This document shows, piece by piece, positions 26,715 through 35,524 of a DNA stretch of 64,000 bases. The translations under genes and the position numbers were made by a program. The notes under the pieces are model-generated. The model ran no database searches and had not been told where the DNA came from. It saw only the letters and a program-made list of their open reading frames with translations. Location of the stretch: assembly GCA_963702055.1 (NCBI GenBank), contig OY969702.1:1-64000 (forward strand), in the 5' to 3' direction. This DNA is from CAWINX01 sp963702055. GTDB taxonomy: Bacteria; Actinomycetota; Thermoleophilia; Solirubrobacterales; 70-9. Numbering within the stretch: the stretch's first letter is position 1; every line of letters begins with the position of its first letter.

Positions 26715-27749
26715 ATGCCCGCGGGGCTGATCGAGCGCTACCGGGACCGGCTGCCGCTGGAGCCCGGCGACCCGGTCGTCACCCTCAACGAGGGCTCGAC
26801 GCCGCTGATCGAGGCGCCACGACTCTCCGAGCGGATCGGCGCCCGCGCCTACCTCAAGTTCGAGGGCGCCAACCCGACCGGCAGCTTCAAGGACCGGGGG
26901 ATGACCGTCGCGGTCTCGCGGGCCAAGGGCAGGGGGGCGGAGGCGGTGATCTGCGCCTCGACCGGCAACACCGCGGCGAGCGCGGCGGCCTACGCGGCAC
27001 GCGCCGGACTGCGCGGCGCGGTGATCGTCCCCGAGGGCAAGATCGCGATCGGCAAGCTCGCCCAGGCGCTGATGCACGGGGCGCGGGTCGTCGCCCTGCG
27101 CGGCAACTTCGACGACGCGCTGCGGATCGTCCGCGAGCTGGCCGACAAGCACCCGATCGAGCTGGTCAACTCGGTCAACCCCTACCGGATCGAGGGCCAG
27201 AAGACCGCCGCCTTCGAGGTGGTCGAGGATCTGGGCGGCGCGCCGGGCGCGCTGGCGATCCCGGTCGGCAACGCCGGCAACGTCACCGCCTACTGGAAGG
27301 GGTTCCAGGAACTGGGCGTCGCCCCGGTGCTCTACGGCTTCCAGGCGGAGGGGGCCGCACCGCTCGTCCACGGGGCGCCGGTCGCCAACCCCGAGACGGT
27401 CGCCTCGGCGATCCGGATCGGCAACCCCGCCCGCTGGGAAGAGGCGATGGACGCCTTCACCGCCTCCCGCGGCCGGGTCGCCGCCGTCTCTGACGAGCAG
27501 ATCCTCGACGCCTACCACTGGCTGGCGGCGAGCGAGGGCGTCTTCTGCGAGCCTGCCTCGGCGGCCTCGGTCGCCGGCCTGCTGGCGCACGGGCTGCCGG
27601 TGGTCGAGGGCACCACCCCTCCCGAGTCCGTCGTCTGTGTCCTCACCGGCCACGGCCTCAAGGACCCCGACACCGCGCTCGGCAAAGCCCCGGCCGTTCT
27701 CAACTGCGAGAACGACCTCAGCGCGGTCGAGCGCGCGGTCTTCGACTGA
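26715..27749 (+). CDS. thrC: threonine synthase
   Basis: The 344-residue protein is the short, class II-like form of threonine synthase common in actinobacteria. The PLP lysine is in PTGSFKDRGM. The glycine-rich phosphate loop is VGNAGNVTAYW, and ASTGNTAASAAAYAARAG is the substrate-binding loop. It converts O-phosphohomoserine to threonine. ATG 26715 is chosen because AAAGG lies 5 bases before it; the open frame extends upstream through the stem-loop without a start of comparable quality. thrB follows after an inserted two-gene module. Confidence 0.95.
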   Translation: MPAGLIERYRDRLPLEPGDPVVTLNEGSTPLIEAPRLSERIGARAYLKFEGANPTGSFKDRGMTVAVSRAKGRGAEAVICASTGNTAASAAAYAARAGLRGAVIVPEGKIAIGKLAQALMHGARVVALRGNFDDALRIVRELADKHPIELVNSVNPYRIEGQKTAAFEVVEDLGGAPGALAIPVGNAGNVTAYWKGFQELGVAPVLYGFQAEGAAPLVHGAPVANPETVASAIRIGNPARWEEAMDAFTASRGRVAAVSDEQILDAYHWLAASEGVFCEPASAASVAGLLAHGLPVVEGTTPPESVVCVLTGHGLKDPDTALGKAPAVLNCENDLSAVERAVFD

Positions 27750-27793
27750 CCAACTCACCCAAGGGGGAGAGATTGAGCCGTCAGGGGCTTGAC

Positions 27794-27821
27794 TTGGCAT
27801 GCGCTTCTCGCGCCATGCCAA
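27794..27821. promoter_or_regulatory. inverted repeat over the start of the DUF4258 gene
   Basis: ttggcat (27794-27800) is the inverted match of atgccaa (27815-27821). The arms extend to ttggcatg-cgc against gcgccatgccaa with one bulged base. It spans ATG 27799, the position expected of an autoregulatory operator in a toxin-antitoxin operon or of an RNA structure masking the start. Confidence 0.45.
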
Positions 27822-28011
27822 AAATCAAGCTCGGCAGCTCAAGGTAGACATTTCTGACGCAGGGACGGTGATCGCGTCTCCACTCAACGTCGATCGGGAC
27901 AGAAGGGGGAAGCCGCGATACACAGGAAGATTCAGGGGCGTTCGCGTTCGGATAGTTGTTGCGCTTGACGAGCCCGATCTGATCGTCACAATCCATAGAA
28001 GGGGACGATGA
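27799..28011 (+). CDS. DUF4258-like protein (RelE-type toxin candidate)
   Basis: The 70-residue basic protein starts with SRHA and ends with a beta-hairpin VRIVVALDEPDLIVTIHRRG. The pattern ISDAGTVIASP..DRRGKPRYTGRFRG is that of DUF4258, a small RelE/BrnT-like fold often found in toxin positions. Its stop overlaps the start of the DUF2283 gene (ATGA). The pair sits between thrC and thrB, interrupting the usual threonine operon order. Toxicity has not been shown, and the family assignment is by eye. Confidence 0.72.
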   Translation: MRFSRHAKNQARQLKVDISDAGTVIASPLNVDRDRRGKPRYTGRFRGVRVRIVVALDEPDLIVTIHRRGR

Positions 28012-28301
28012 TGCGCGCGGACTACGACAGCGAAGCCGACGCCCTCTCGATCACATTGCGGAAGTTTCGGCACTACGACGACCAGGAGCAGGTCGATGAC
28101 GATTACTGCAATGTCGGGTTGGTCCGCGGGCAGCCGGTCGACGTGGAACTGCTCTACCCGAAAGAGAATCTAGCCCTGCTTGAGGTGGCCGCCGAGCGTT
28201 ACGAACTCGACGGTACGGCGCTGATCGCCGCCGCGCAGGCGGCTCTTGCGGCACCGGACCGCCTGGTCGTCATGGACGTTCGCGCTCAGGCTGCAGCCTG
28301 A
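28008..28301 (+). CDS. DUF2283-like protein (antitoxin candidate)
   Basis: The 97-residue acidic protein has the DUF2283 core: MRADYDSEADALSI, then DDDYCNVGLVRGQPVDVELLYP, with a helical C-terminal extension. DUF2283 proteins are regularly encoded next to DUF4258 proteins, which supports a two-gene toxin-antitoxin-like module. Here the presumed toxin gene comes first, the order used by brnTA and higBA. Translation is coupled by the ATGA overlap. The extra helical tail (about 65-97) could be the toxin-neutralising part, but this is inference. Confidence 0.72.
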   Translation: MMRADYDSEADALSITLRKFRHYDDQEQVDDDYCNVGLVRGQPVDVELLYPKENLALLEVAAERYELDGTALIAAAQAALAAPDRLVVMDVRAQAAA

Positions 28302-28317
28302 GCGCGAAACTCGCGGG

Positions 28318-28323
28318 TAGGCT
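28318..28323 (+). promoter_or_regulatory. -10 element TAGGCT for thrB
   Basis: TAGGCT ends 9 bases before GTG 28333 and no ribosome site is visible. thrB therefore seems to have its own leaderless promoter downstream of the inserted module. Confidence 0.45.
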
Positions 28324-28332
28324 GGCCTCCCA

Positions 28333-29211
28333 GTGACCAGCCGCCACCGCCTGATTCGCGTTCCCGCCTCCTCCGCCAACCTCGGCCCCGGCTATGACGT
28401 GATGGCCGCGGCGGTCTCAATGCACCTGGAGTTGGAGGTCGAGGAGACGGGCGAGTTCTCTCTTGACCCTGGTGGGCTCGATGTCTCGACGGGGCGGGAC
28501 AACCTGGTCGTGCGGGCGTTCGAGAGCCTCCACCCCGCCGACGGGATCGTCTTTCGGCTGCGCAGCGAGATCCCGCTCGCCCGCGGGCTCGGCTCCAGTG
28601 CCGCGGCGATCGTCGCCGGCCTCTTCGCCGCTGACCACCTCTTCGAGCTGGCGCTCTCCAGGGAGGAGATGCTGGTTCGTGCGGCCGCGTTGGAGGGGCA
28701 CCCCGACAACGTTGCCGCGGCGATCTACGGCGGCTTTGTCGTCTGCGGCGAGCTGGACGGCGCGCCGACGGCGACCCGTTTCGACCCGCCAGGGGGACTG
28801 GAGGGCATCGCCGTGATCCTGGCCGAGGAGGTTTCGACCGAGCGCGCTCGCGAGGCGATCCCGTCGCAGGTTCCTCTGGCCGACGCCGTCGCCAACGTCT
28901 CCGCCGCCTCCCAGCTCGTCCTCGGCCTGCGCTCGGCCGACCTCGACCTGGTCGCTCGCGGCCTCGTCGACCGCATCCATCAGGAGCGCCGCCGCGACCT
29001 CTACCCCCGTTCGATGGAGATCGTCGAATCCGCGCGTGAGTTGGGCGCCCTCGGAGCGACGATCTCCGGCGCCGGCCCGACCGTGCTCGTCTGGACCACC
29101 TGGGACGACGCCGGCAAGGTGGCCGAGGCGCTCGAGCGCCGCTGCGAGGGCTGGGCCGAGGTCCGCCGCCTCCCCTTCACCCCGCACGGCGCCGACGTGC
29201 CGGAACTCTGA
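28333..29211 (+). CDS. thrB: homoserine kinase
   Basis: The 292-residue GHMP kinase has the three family motifs: PASSANLGPGYDVM near the N-terminus, the ATP-binding PLARGLGSSAAAIVAG (about residues 82-97) and the C-terminal GATISGAGPTVLVW. EGHPDNVAAAIYGG is also diagnostic for homoserine kinase. It phosphorylates homoserine for threonine synthase. It follows a DUF4258/DUF2283 pair rather than thrC directly. GTG 28333 lies 9 bases after a -10 element. Confidence 0.95.
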   Translation: MTSRHRLIRVPASSANLGPGYDVMAAAVSMHLELEVEETGEFSLDPGGLDVSTGRDNLVVRAFESLHPADGIVFRLRSEIPLARGLGSSAAAIVAGLFAADHLFELALSREEMLVRAAALEGHPDNVAAAIYGGFVVCGELDGAPTATRFDPPGGLEGIAVILAEEVSTERAREAIPSQVPLADAVANVSAASQLVLGLRSADLDLVARGLVDRIHQERRRDLYPRSMEIVESARELGALGATISGAGPTVLVWTTWDDAGKVAEALERRCEGWAEVRRLPFTPHGADVPEL

Positions 29212-29215
29212 GTCG

Positions 29216-29593
29216 ATGGACTGGGTGATCCGGATTGGTTTGGTCGAGCTCGCCCTGGGCGGCCTGCTCGGCTGGGCGATGGTCGTTCGGGCTGAGAGCC
29301 CCGATCTGCTGAGGCGGATCGGGATCGTCGCCCCACAGCGGATTCGCCAGGTCCACCTCGACTACGTGATGATGGGCCTGATCCTGATCGGAGTCGGCCT
29401 CGCCGTCCCCGACCTCCCTGCCGCCGTCGCCGCGGCGCTGGTCTTCGGCACTCTGGTCAATCCGTTCCTCTTCGTACCCCTCGCCTTTGATCCCGACGTG
29501 GAGCGCCGTCTCTGGTACCGAGCGCTCGCCGTCGTCTCCTTCATCGGGGTCAGCGGCGGCCTGGTCGCCGCGGCAATCGTCGGTCCTGGCTGA
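29216..29593 (+). CDS. small four-helix membrane protein
   Basis: The 125-residue protein has four predicted membrane helices with short loops. The segment IRQVHLDYVMMGLILIGVG, a histidine at the start of helix 2, recalls styrene-oxide-isomerase/hydroxylaminobenzene-mutase-type membrane proteins. The resemblance is weak and the protein is shorter than those enzymes, so no function is assigned. ATG 29216 lies four bases after the thrB stop, and the two genes are probably cotranscribed. Confidence 0.7.
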   Translation: MDWVIRIGLVELALGGLLGWAMVVRAESPDLLRRIGIVAPQRIRQVHLDYVMMGLILIGVGLAVPDLPAAVAAALVFGTLVNPFLFVPLAFDPDVERRLWYRALAVVSFIGVSGGLVAAAIVGPG

Positions 29594-29605
29594 CGGACCC
29601 TCCCC

Positions 29606-29636
29606 TTGACTTGGCGCGAGGGCCGGCCCCTATAAT
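29606..29636 (+). promoter_or_regulatory. near-consensus sigma-70 promoter of the glutamate synthase gene
   Basis: TTGACT (29606-29611) and a perfect TATAAT (29631-29636) are 19 bases apart, or 18 if the -35 is read as TGACTT. A leader of about 55 bases with a GGGAGG ribosome site follows. It is the closest match to the vegetative consensus in the window. Confidence 0.75.
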
Positions 29637-29697
29637 GCTCGCTCTCGTCAACCCGTCGCGCGCCCGCTCGAAGAAGGCGCGGAACCCGGGAGGTTTG

Positions 29698-32600
29698 ATG
29701 TCTGAGCGCCAGTCACGATCTGGGGAGCGCCCGCAACGCTTCTCGCCCGAGCTGCCTTACCGGCCGCTTGTCTCTCCGCCGAGCGTCGAGGACAAGGACG
29801 CCTGCGCGATCTACGCTTCGGTGCGCAAGGACGCGACACCGAGCCACGCGCCGATCGAGCTGGCGATCCCGGCGCTGCAGAAGATGCTCCACCGGGCCGG
29901 CAACGTCGACGGCGAGGGGGACGGTTGCGGCTTGCTGCTCGACCTGCCGCGCAAGATCTGGGCCGAGGAGGTCCGTTCCGGTGGGCATGACCCCTCGCTG
30001 ACGCTTGACGACGCTTTTGCCGTTGCCCATGTCTTCGTCGATCGTTCTCAGGATCTGGCCAAGGTCCAGCACGACGCCCGTGAGCTGCTCGGCCAGGGCG
30101 GCTTCCGCATCCTCGCCGAGCGAGTCGGCGTCGTCGACTCCAGTGCGCTCGGGCCGACCGCGCGCGAGGAGGAGCCGCACTTCTGGCAGCTTGCCGGCCT
30201 CGTCGCCGACCCCGCACATCGCGACCGGGTCCTCTTCGACCTGCTGATCGAGCTGGAACAGCGCCTCGGCGTCCACGTCCCCTCCTTCTCGGCGACGACC
30301 TGTGTCTACAAGGTGATGGGCGCGCCGAAGATCCTCGGCGAGTACTACCCCGACCTGCTCGACGAGCGCTTCGAGACGATCGGCTGCTTCGGCCACAACC
30401 GCTACTCGACCAACACCTGGCCCTCGTTCAAGCGCGTCCAGCCCTTCTCGGTGCTCGGTCACAACGGCGAGATCAACACGATCGAGCAGCTGCGCCAGGA
30501 AGCGAAGATGCTCGGCGTCCCGATCCAGCCAGGCTCCTCGGACTCCCAGGACCTCGATCGCACAATCGACACGCTGCTCAGCCGCGACGGGCTCAGCCTC
30601 GCCGAGGCGATGGAAATGGTCCTGCCGCCGATCGTCCACGAGGTCCGCGACCTGCCCGCCGCGCTGCACCCCTTCTACATGTACCTGCGCCAGGCGATGG
30701 GGCCGTTCGCCCAGGGCCCGGTTGCCCTGATCGCCCGCCACGCCGACGAGTGCGTGTTCTCGGCCGACGCGCTCGGGCTGCGGCCGCTCTGGCAGGTGGA
30801 GACCACCGACGACTTCGTCTTCAGCTCCGAGCCTGGAGTCGTCTCGGTCTCCGAGATGGCCTCCGAGCCCAAGCCGCTGGCGCCGGGGGAGAAGGCGCTG
30901 GTGACGATCGACGTCGAGCGCAAGCGTTCGACCCTGCACCCGCACGACGCGATGCTGGGGATCGTCCGCGACCGCTGGCTGGCGCGTACCGGCGCCGAGG
31001 ACGCGGCGGGCTATGACCGCGCCCTCGATGCCGGCGGCCCGCTCCAGGGCGAGGACGTCCCGGGCTATTCCGACGCCGGCCCCGAGGAGCCGGTCAAGGT
31101 CGCCGATCGCATCCTCGCCGGCTTCGGCTGGCACCGCGACGACGTCAAACTCGTCCAGCAGATGGCCTCCAACGGAGCCGAGCCGATCGGCTCGCTCGGC
31201 TACGACGGCCCGCTTGCCGCGCTCTCGCCGGAGCGCCAGAACCTCGCCGACTACTTCAAGGAGACGGTCGCCGTCGTCACCAACCCGGCGATCGACCGCG
31301 AGCGTGAGATCGAGCACTTCTCCACCCGCGCTGTGTTCGGGCGGCGCCCTTCGATCGGCGCCGCCGGCGAGGACACTGCCACGGTTGAGACCGCTTTCCC
31401 GGTGATCCTCGGCGGCCATCACGAGATGGCGCCGCTCTCCGACACCGCCTACCGCCGCATCGCCCGCGAGCATCGCACCTACTTGCTCGAGGACCTCTGG
31501 GAGGAGTTCCGCGGCCGCGCCGGCGCCGTCGACATCTCGCTGCTCGATGCCGAAACGACCCTGGGCGCGATCGAGCGAATCAAACAGGAGGCCGTGAAGA
31601 AGGTCCGCGACGGCGCCGAGCTGCTCGTCCTCACCGACCGCACCGTCTACGACGCCGAGCGCCGCTACCTCGACCCGCACCTTGCGGTCTCCGCGGTCGA
31701 CCAGGCGCTGAAGCAGTTCCGGGTCGAGCCGGGCGAGGAGAACCTACGCCGCCGTTGCGGCCTCGTCCTGCGCTCCGCCGCGATCCGCAACGTCCACGAC
31801 ACGATGCTGGCGCTCGGGCTCGGCGCCAACGGCGTCTGCCCGTACACGATGGTCGAGGTCGTCTGCGTCGAGGACTACGAGACCGACGTCGCCAACCTCT
31901 GCGACGCGCTGACCAAGGGCATCGAGAAAGTGATCTCGACGATCGGCATCCACGAGGTGCGCGGCTACGCGCGGCAGTTCTCCTCGATCGGAGTGAAGCC
32001 GGAGCTCGCCGAGATCTTCCAGACCGAGGCGTTTGCCGCCACCGAGTCCGGCGGCGTCGGCTTCTCCGACCTCGACGCCGACACCAACGAGCGGGCCGGG
32101 GACCTGAAGGGCGACGAGGACGCCAAACCGTCGAAGACGTTCCGCTTCTACCCGAAGGTCTACAAGGCGGCGATCGCCACCGCCAACGGCTCCGGCGACT
32201 ACGCCGAGTACTCCGAGAAGGTCCGCGATCTCGAGAAGCAGAGCCCGATCTCGATGCGCCACATCATGGGCCTGAAGGGGGATCGCGACCCGGTCGACCC
32301 GGCTGGCGTCGACGCCGGTGTCGGCCACCACGACTACCCGGTGGTGATCTCCTCGATGAGCTTCGGCTCGCAGTCCGAGCCCGCCTTCCGCGCCTACGCG
32401 GAGGCGGCGAAGGCGATCAACGTGCTCTGTATCAACGGCGAGGGTGGCGAAATCCGCGACATGTACGGCCAGTACCGCAAGTGGCGCGGCCAGCAGGTCG
32501 CCTCGGGCCGCTTCGGCGTCTCGGCGGAGATGATCAACTCCTCCTACGTCGCCGAGATCAAGATCGGCCAGGGCGCCAAGCCCGGTGAGGGCGGCCACCT

Positions 32601-34362
32601 GCCCGGCAAGAAGGTCTCCGAGAAGGTCGCCGCCGCCCGTAACGCGGCGCCCGGGACCGACCTGATCTCACCCTCCAACAACCACGACCTCTATTCTATC
32701 GAGGACCTTGCCGAGCTGATCGACGAGCTGAAGACGGTCAATCCCGACGTGCGCGTCTCGGTCAAGGTCCCGGTCGTCCCCAATATCGGCACGATCGGCC
32801 TCGGGATCGCCAAGGCCGGCGCCGACATCATCACCCTCTCGGGCTTCGAGGGCGGCACCGGCGCGGCGCGCCAGCATGCGCTGCGCCACGTCGGCCTGCC
32901 CTCCGACATCGGCACCCGGGCCGTGCACCGGGCGCTGATGGAGGCGGGGATCCGCAACCGGGTCGAGATCTGGGCCGACGGCGGGTATCGCCACGGCCAC
33001 GACATCGTCAAGCTGCACTGCCTCGGCGCCAACCGGGTCGGGTTCGGGACGCTGGCGATGGTCAGCCTCGGCTGCACGATCTGCCGCGGTTGCCAGCTCG
33101 ACACCTGTCACGTCGGGATCGCGACGCAGATCGAGACGGTTGAGCAGGCCCAGGAGCACGGCCTGAAGAAGTTCACTCCTCAGGAGGTCGACCGCGCCGC
33201 CGAGAGCTGCGCCCGCTTCTTCGCCGCGATGGGCGAGGAGGTCAAGGAGGTCGTCGCCTCGCTCGGCTACGAGAGGGCTCAGGACCTGGTCGGTCGCTAC
33301 GACCTGCTCGAGCAGGTCGCCGCCCACGACGCGATCGATCTGGCGCCGCTGATCTCGCCGCTCGACGAGTTCCTCGATCTTGAGCCGCTCGACCTGCCGG
33401 TGGCCGAGGACGAGGAGGAATCGCGCGCCGAGGCGGGACTGGTGATGGCCCGTCCGATCCGGATGGAGGCGAAGCAGGCCTCGGCGCAGATCGGCGCTCT
33501 GGCCGGCGACATCTGCTCGGGTCGCACCGTGCGTAACGAGTTCCCGCGGCCGACCGACGCCAACGACCGCGTGCTCGGCACCGAGCTGGCCGGGGCGATC
33601 TCGCGCTCGCGGATCTTCGATGACGGCCCCGAGTCCAACGATGACGTCCTCGCCAGCCTCGAGTTCAACGGCGGCTCAGTCGCCGGCCAGGGCCTTGGCG
33701 CCTTCAACGCCTACGGGGTCTCGATCCGGGTCGAGGGCGGTGCTCAAGACGGTGTCGGTAAGACGATGCTCGGCGGCACCGTCGCGGTGCTGAAGGGCAA
33801 GGGCGTCAAGGGCAAGCGGGTCAACGGCTCGGTGGGCAAGTCTTTCGCCTACGGCGCCCAGCGCGGTCGCCTCTTCGTCCAGGGGTCCGCCGACTCACGC
33901 TTCTGCATCCGTCTCTCCGGCGCCGACGTCGTGCTCGCCGGCGAGCCGGAGGCCGACATCGACGACGCCCGCGGCTGCCTCGTCGATCGCGCCAATGCCA
34001 AGGGCTTCGCCTTCGAGTACATGACCTCGGGCCGGGCCGTGGTGCTCGGCGACATCGGTCCCTGGGCCTGCGCCGGGATGACCGGTGGGCGCGTCTACGT
34101 ACGTCACAACGCCTTCGGCATCGATCGCGAGGCGATCGAGCGACGGCTCGGCGAGGGTGCGAAAGTCGAGCTCAAGGATCTCGACGCCGAGGGGCTGCTC
34201 GACGTCGACGACCTGCTTACGCACTACGCCGAGGAGCTGAAGGCGACCGGGCAGGGAGAGGAGGCGGTCCGGGTGCTCGGCCTTGCCGCCAATGCCCCGG
34301 AGAACTTCCTCGTGGTCCTGCCGCACAAGGTCCAGGCGGACCCGAGTATCTCTACCGAGTAG
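29698..34362 (+). CDS. gltB: glutamate synthase large subunit-like protein
   Basis: The 1554-residue protein has all GltB domains in order. The N-terminal amidotransferase begins at C36 in DKDACAIYA after a propeptide of about 35 residues, with HNGEINT at about residue 258. The central domain is followed by the FMN/synthase barrel (MSFGSQSEPAF, GQGAKPGEGGHLPG). The cysteine cluster CTICRGCQLDTC binds the 3Fe-4S centre, and the C-terminal GXGXG beta-helix follows (about 1320-1500). It forms two glutamates from glutamine and 2-oxoglutarate. ATG 29698 has GGGAGG upstream. The barrel sequence is atypical (INVLCINGEGGE) and no gltD small subunit is adjacent. Confidence 0.92.
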   Translation: MSERQSRSGERPQRFSPELPYRPLVSPPSVEDKDACAIYASVRKDATPSHAPIELAIPALQKMLHRAGNVDGEGDGCGLLLDLPRKIWAEEVRSGGHDPSLTLDDAFAVAHVFVDRSQDLAKVQHDARELLGQGGFRILAERVGVVDSSALGPTAREEEPHFWQLAGLVADPAHRDRVLFDLLIELEQRLGVHVPSFSATTCVYKVMGAPKILGEYYPDLLDERFETIGCFGHNRYSTNTWPSFKRVQPFSVLGHNGEINTIEQLRQEAKMLGVPIQPGSSDSQDLDRTIDTLLSRDGLSLAEAMEMVLPPIVHEVRDLPAALHPFYMYLRQAMGPFAQGPVALIARHADECVFSADALGLRPLWQVETTDDFVFSSEPGVVSVSEMASEPKPLAPGEKALVTIDVERKRSTLHPHDAMLGIVRDRWLARTGAEDAAGYDRALDAGGPLQGEDVPGYSDAGPEEPVKVADRILAGFGWHRDDVKLVQQMASNGAEPIGSLGYDGPLAALSPERQNLADYFKETVAVVTNPAIDREREIEHFSTRAVFGRRPSIGAAGEDTATVETAFPVILGGHHEMAPLSDTAYRRIAREHRTYLLEDLWEEFRGRAGAVDISLLDAETTLGAIERIKQEAVKKVRDGAELLVLTDRTVYDAERRYLDPHLAVSAVDQALKQFRVEPGEENLRRRCGLVLRSAAIRNVHDTMLALGLGANGVCPYTMVEVVCVEDYETDVANLCDALTKGIEKVISTIGIHEVRGYARQFSSIGVKPELAEIFQTEAFAATESGGVGFSDLDADTNERAGDLKGDEDAKPSKTFRFYPKVYKAAIATANGSGDYAEYSEKVRDLEKQSPISMRHIMGLKGDRDPVDPAGVDAGVGHHDYPVVISSMSFGSQSEPAFRAYAEAAKAINVLCINGEGGEIRDMYGQYRKWRGQQVASGRFGVSAEMINSSYVAEIKIGQGAKPGEGGHLPGKKVSEKVAAARNAAPGTDLISPSNNHDLYSIEDLAELIDELKTVNPDVRVSVKVPVVPNIGTIGLGIAKAGADIITLSGFEGGTGAARQHALRHVGLPSDIGTRAVHRALMEAGIRNRVEIWADGGYRHGHDIVKLHCLGANRVGFGTLAMVSLGCTICRGCQLDTCHVGIATQIETVEQAQEHGLKKFTPQEVDRAAESCARFFAAMGEEVKEVVASLGYERAQDLVGRYDLLEQVAAHDAIDLAPLISPLDEFLDLEPLDLPVAEDEEESRAEAGLVMARPIRMEAKQASAQIGALAGDICSGRTVRNEFPRPTDANDRVLGTELAGAISRSRIFDDGPESNDDVLASLEFNGGSVAGQGLGAFNAYGVSIRVEGGAQDGVGKTMLGGTVAVLKGKGVKGKRVNGSVGKSFAYGAQRGRLFVQGSADSRFCIRLSGADVVLAGEPEADIDDARGCLVDRANAKGFAFEYMTSGRAVVLGDIGPWACAGMTGGRVYVRHNAFGIDREAIERRLGEGAKVELKDLDAEGLLDVDDLLTHYAEELKATGQGEEAVRVLGLAANAPENFLVVLPHKVQADPSISTE

Positions 34363-34707
34363 CTACGACTTCTTCGCCGTCGAGGCGGCCTTCTTGCCGC
34401 TCTGAGGCGACTTGCGGCGAGAGGCGCGGCGCTTGTCGAACTCCGCGGCGACCTCGGTGCGCACGACCTCTTGGAGGTCGGTTTGAATTTTCGCCTCGGT
34501 CTCATCGAGGCGCTGCAACTCCTCCTCGACGAGCGAGGCGATCTCGGCCCGGGCCTCCTCGGCGGCGGTGTGGATTCGCTTCAGCGCCGCTTCGGGCGAG
34601 GTCTGCGGGGGGTGGTGAGGTCGACGTGAGGACGGCTTCGGCGCCGTGCGCCGCATCGTCGTACTCACGCCATGGGGGGTGTTTTTCTGTTTGCCGAAAA
34701 TGCTCAT
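34363..34707 (-). CDS. small basic coiled-coil protein of unknown function
   Basis: The 114-residue protein has a disordered proline/serine-rich start, a helical coiled-coil segment (about 38-90) rich in Glu/Ala, and a lysine-rich tail ending GKKAASTAKKS. That tail resembles the AAKK-type tails of actinobacterial nucleoid proteins, so DNA or polyphosphate binding is conceivable. Its stop is immediately adjacent to the gltB stop on the other strand. No clear promoter was found, and the start at ATG 34707 is uncertain. Confidence 0.65.
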   Translation of the reverse strand: MSIFGKQKNTPHGVSTTMRRTAPKPSSRRPHHPPQTSPEAALKRIHTAAEEARAEIASLVEEELQRLDETEAKIQTDLQEVVRTEVAAEFDKRRASRRKSPQSGKKAASTAKKS

Positions 34708-34863
34708 TGGGGGTCAATTCCTTCGCTTTCGGGAGTCAACCCACCGTAGCGGCAGTTTGCCACCACCTGCCAAAACGTACAAAGGGCGATCGACATTTGT
34801 TGTGGGTCGATGCCACACGCGTGTTTCTCGGCGCGGGGGGCGTGCCGAGGCCTTCTCCAAGCG

Positions 34864-34885
34864 TGAATCCAGGCGTATGGATTCA
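34864..34885 (-). terminator. stem-loop at the 3' end of the FHA gene
   Basis: tgaatcca (34864-34871) and tggattca (34878-34885) pair perfectly around a 6-base loop. AGCG/CGCT extends the stem past one bulged base. It covers the stop of the minus-strand FHA gene. There is no U-run, so it may be a weak or Rho-assisted end. The remaining bases 34708-34863 hold nothing I can identify. Confidence 0.45.
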
Positions 34886-35491
34886 GCGCTCGAGGGCGAA
34901 GAGGCGGTAGCTGCCGATGCTCAGCTCATCGCCGTCGGCGAGCGCTGACCACTCGACCGCTTCGCCATTTAGGAGTACGCCGTTGAGGCTGCGATCGTCC
35001 AGCACCCGCAGCTCTGTCTCCGGCTGGGAGACGACCAGCGCGTGGCGGCGCGAGACGCTCGGGTCGTCGAGTCGCACGTCGGCGTTGGCGCTGCGCCCGA
35101 TCCGGGTCCAGCCCTCCTCGAGTTCGAAGACGGCTATCTCGCCATTTGCTTCCCGCCAGGCGAGATAGCGGCCGGGGCCGGGAAGCCGGCCGCGCGCTTC
35201 GGTCAGCCAGTCCGGCGAGGGATCGTCGGCGGGGATCTCGAACTCCGCGGTCTGAGGGCCGTGCTCCTGCATCGGCTCGAAGATCGAGTCGCGTTGGAAG
35301 TCGGAGGCGCCGCAGCGCGGACACTCAGGGAGGCTGTCGGTCTCGCGAAGCGAGAGCTGAGAGCCGCAGCCGGTGCAGAAGAAGGTTCCCGATCCAGGGA
35401 AAGTCCCGGCTTCGTAGCGATCGGCTACAGCTAAATTCGAACTGGTGCTGACACTGGTGAAGATGACTGACTCCTTCCCGGCGCCTCGCAT
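34883..35491 (-). CDS. FHA domain protein with N-terminal zinc ribbon
   Basis: The 202-residue protein has a rubredoxin-like zinc ribbon with cysteines C39, C42, C57 and C60 (FCTGCG and CPRCG). A linker follows, then a C-terminal FHA domain (about 128-200) with the phosphothreonine-binding pattern RIGRSANADVRLDDPSVSRRHA and DDRSLNGVLLNG. FHA domains bind proteins phosphorylated by Ser/Thr kinases such as the PknB family; no kinase is encoded nearby. ATG 35491 is the most plausible start, and 33 bases separate it from the divergent SRPBCC gene. Confidence 0.87.
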   Translation of the reverse strand: MRGAGKESVIFTSVSTSSNLAVADRYEAGTFPGSGTFFCTGCGSQLSLRETDSLPECPRCGASDFQRDSIFEPMQEHGPQTAEFEIPADDPSPDWLTEARGRLPGPGRYLAWREANGEIAVFELEEGWTRIGRSANADVRLDDPSVSRRHALVVSQPETELRVLDDRSLNGVLLNGEAVEWSALADGDELSIGSYRLFALER

Positions 35492-35509
35492 TGAGGGTAG
35501 CGCGATCTC

Positions 35510-35515
35510 TAGAAT
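35510..35515 (+). promoter_or_regulatory. -10 element TAGAAT for the SRPBCC gene
   Basis: TAGAAT ends 9 bases before ATG 35525 and no ribosome site is present. Confidence 0.45.
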
Positions 35516-35524
35516 CGCGCCGCT

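Noticed and set aside
34708..34863. Gene-free stretch upstream of the FHA stop as a small RNA or extra gene
   Set aside because: Short open frames exist on the plus strand, but they have no ribosome site, no -10 at the usual distance and unlikely composition.
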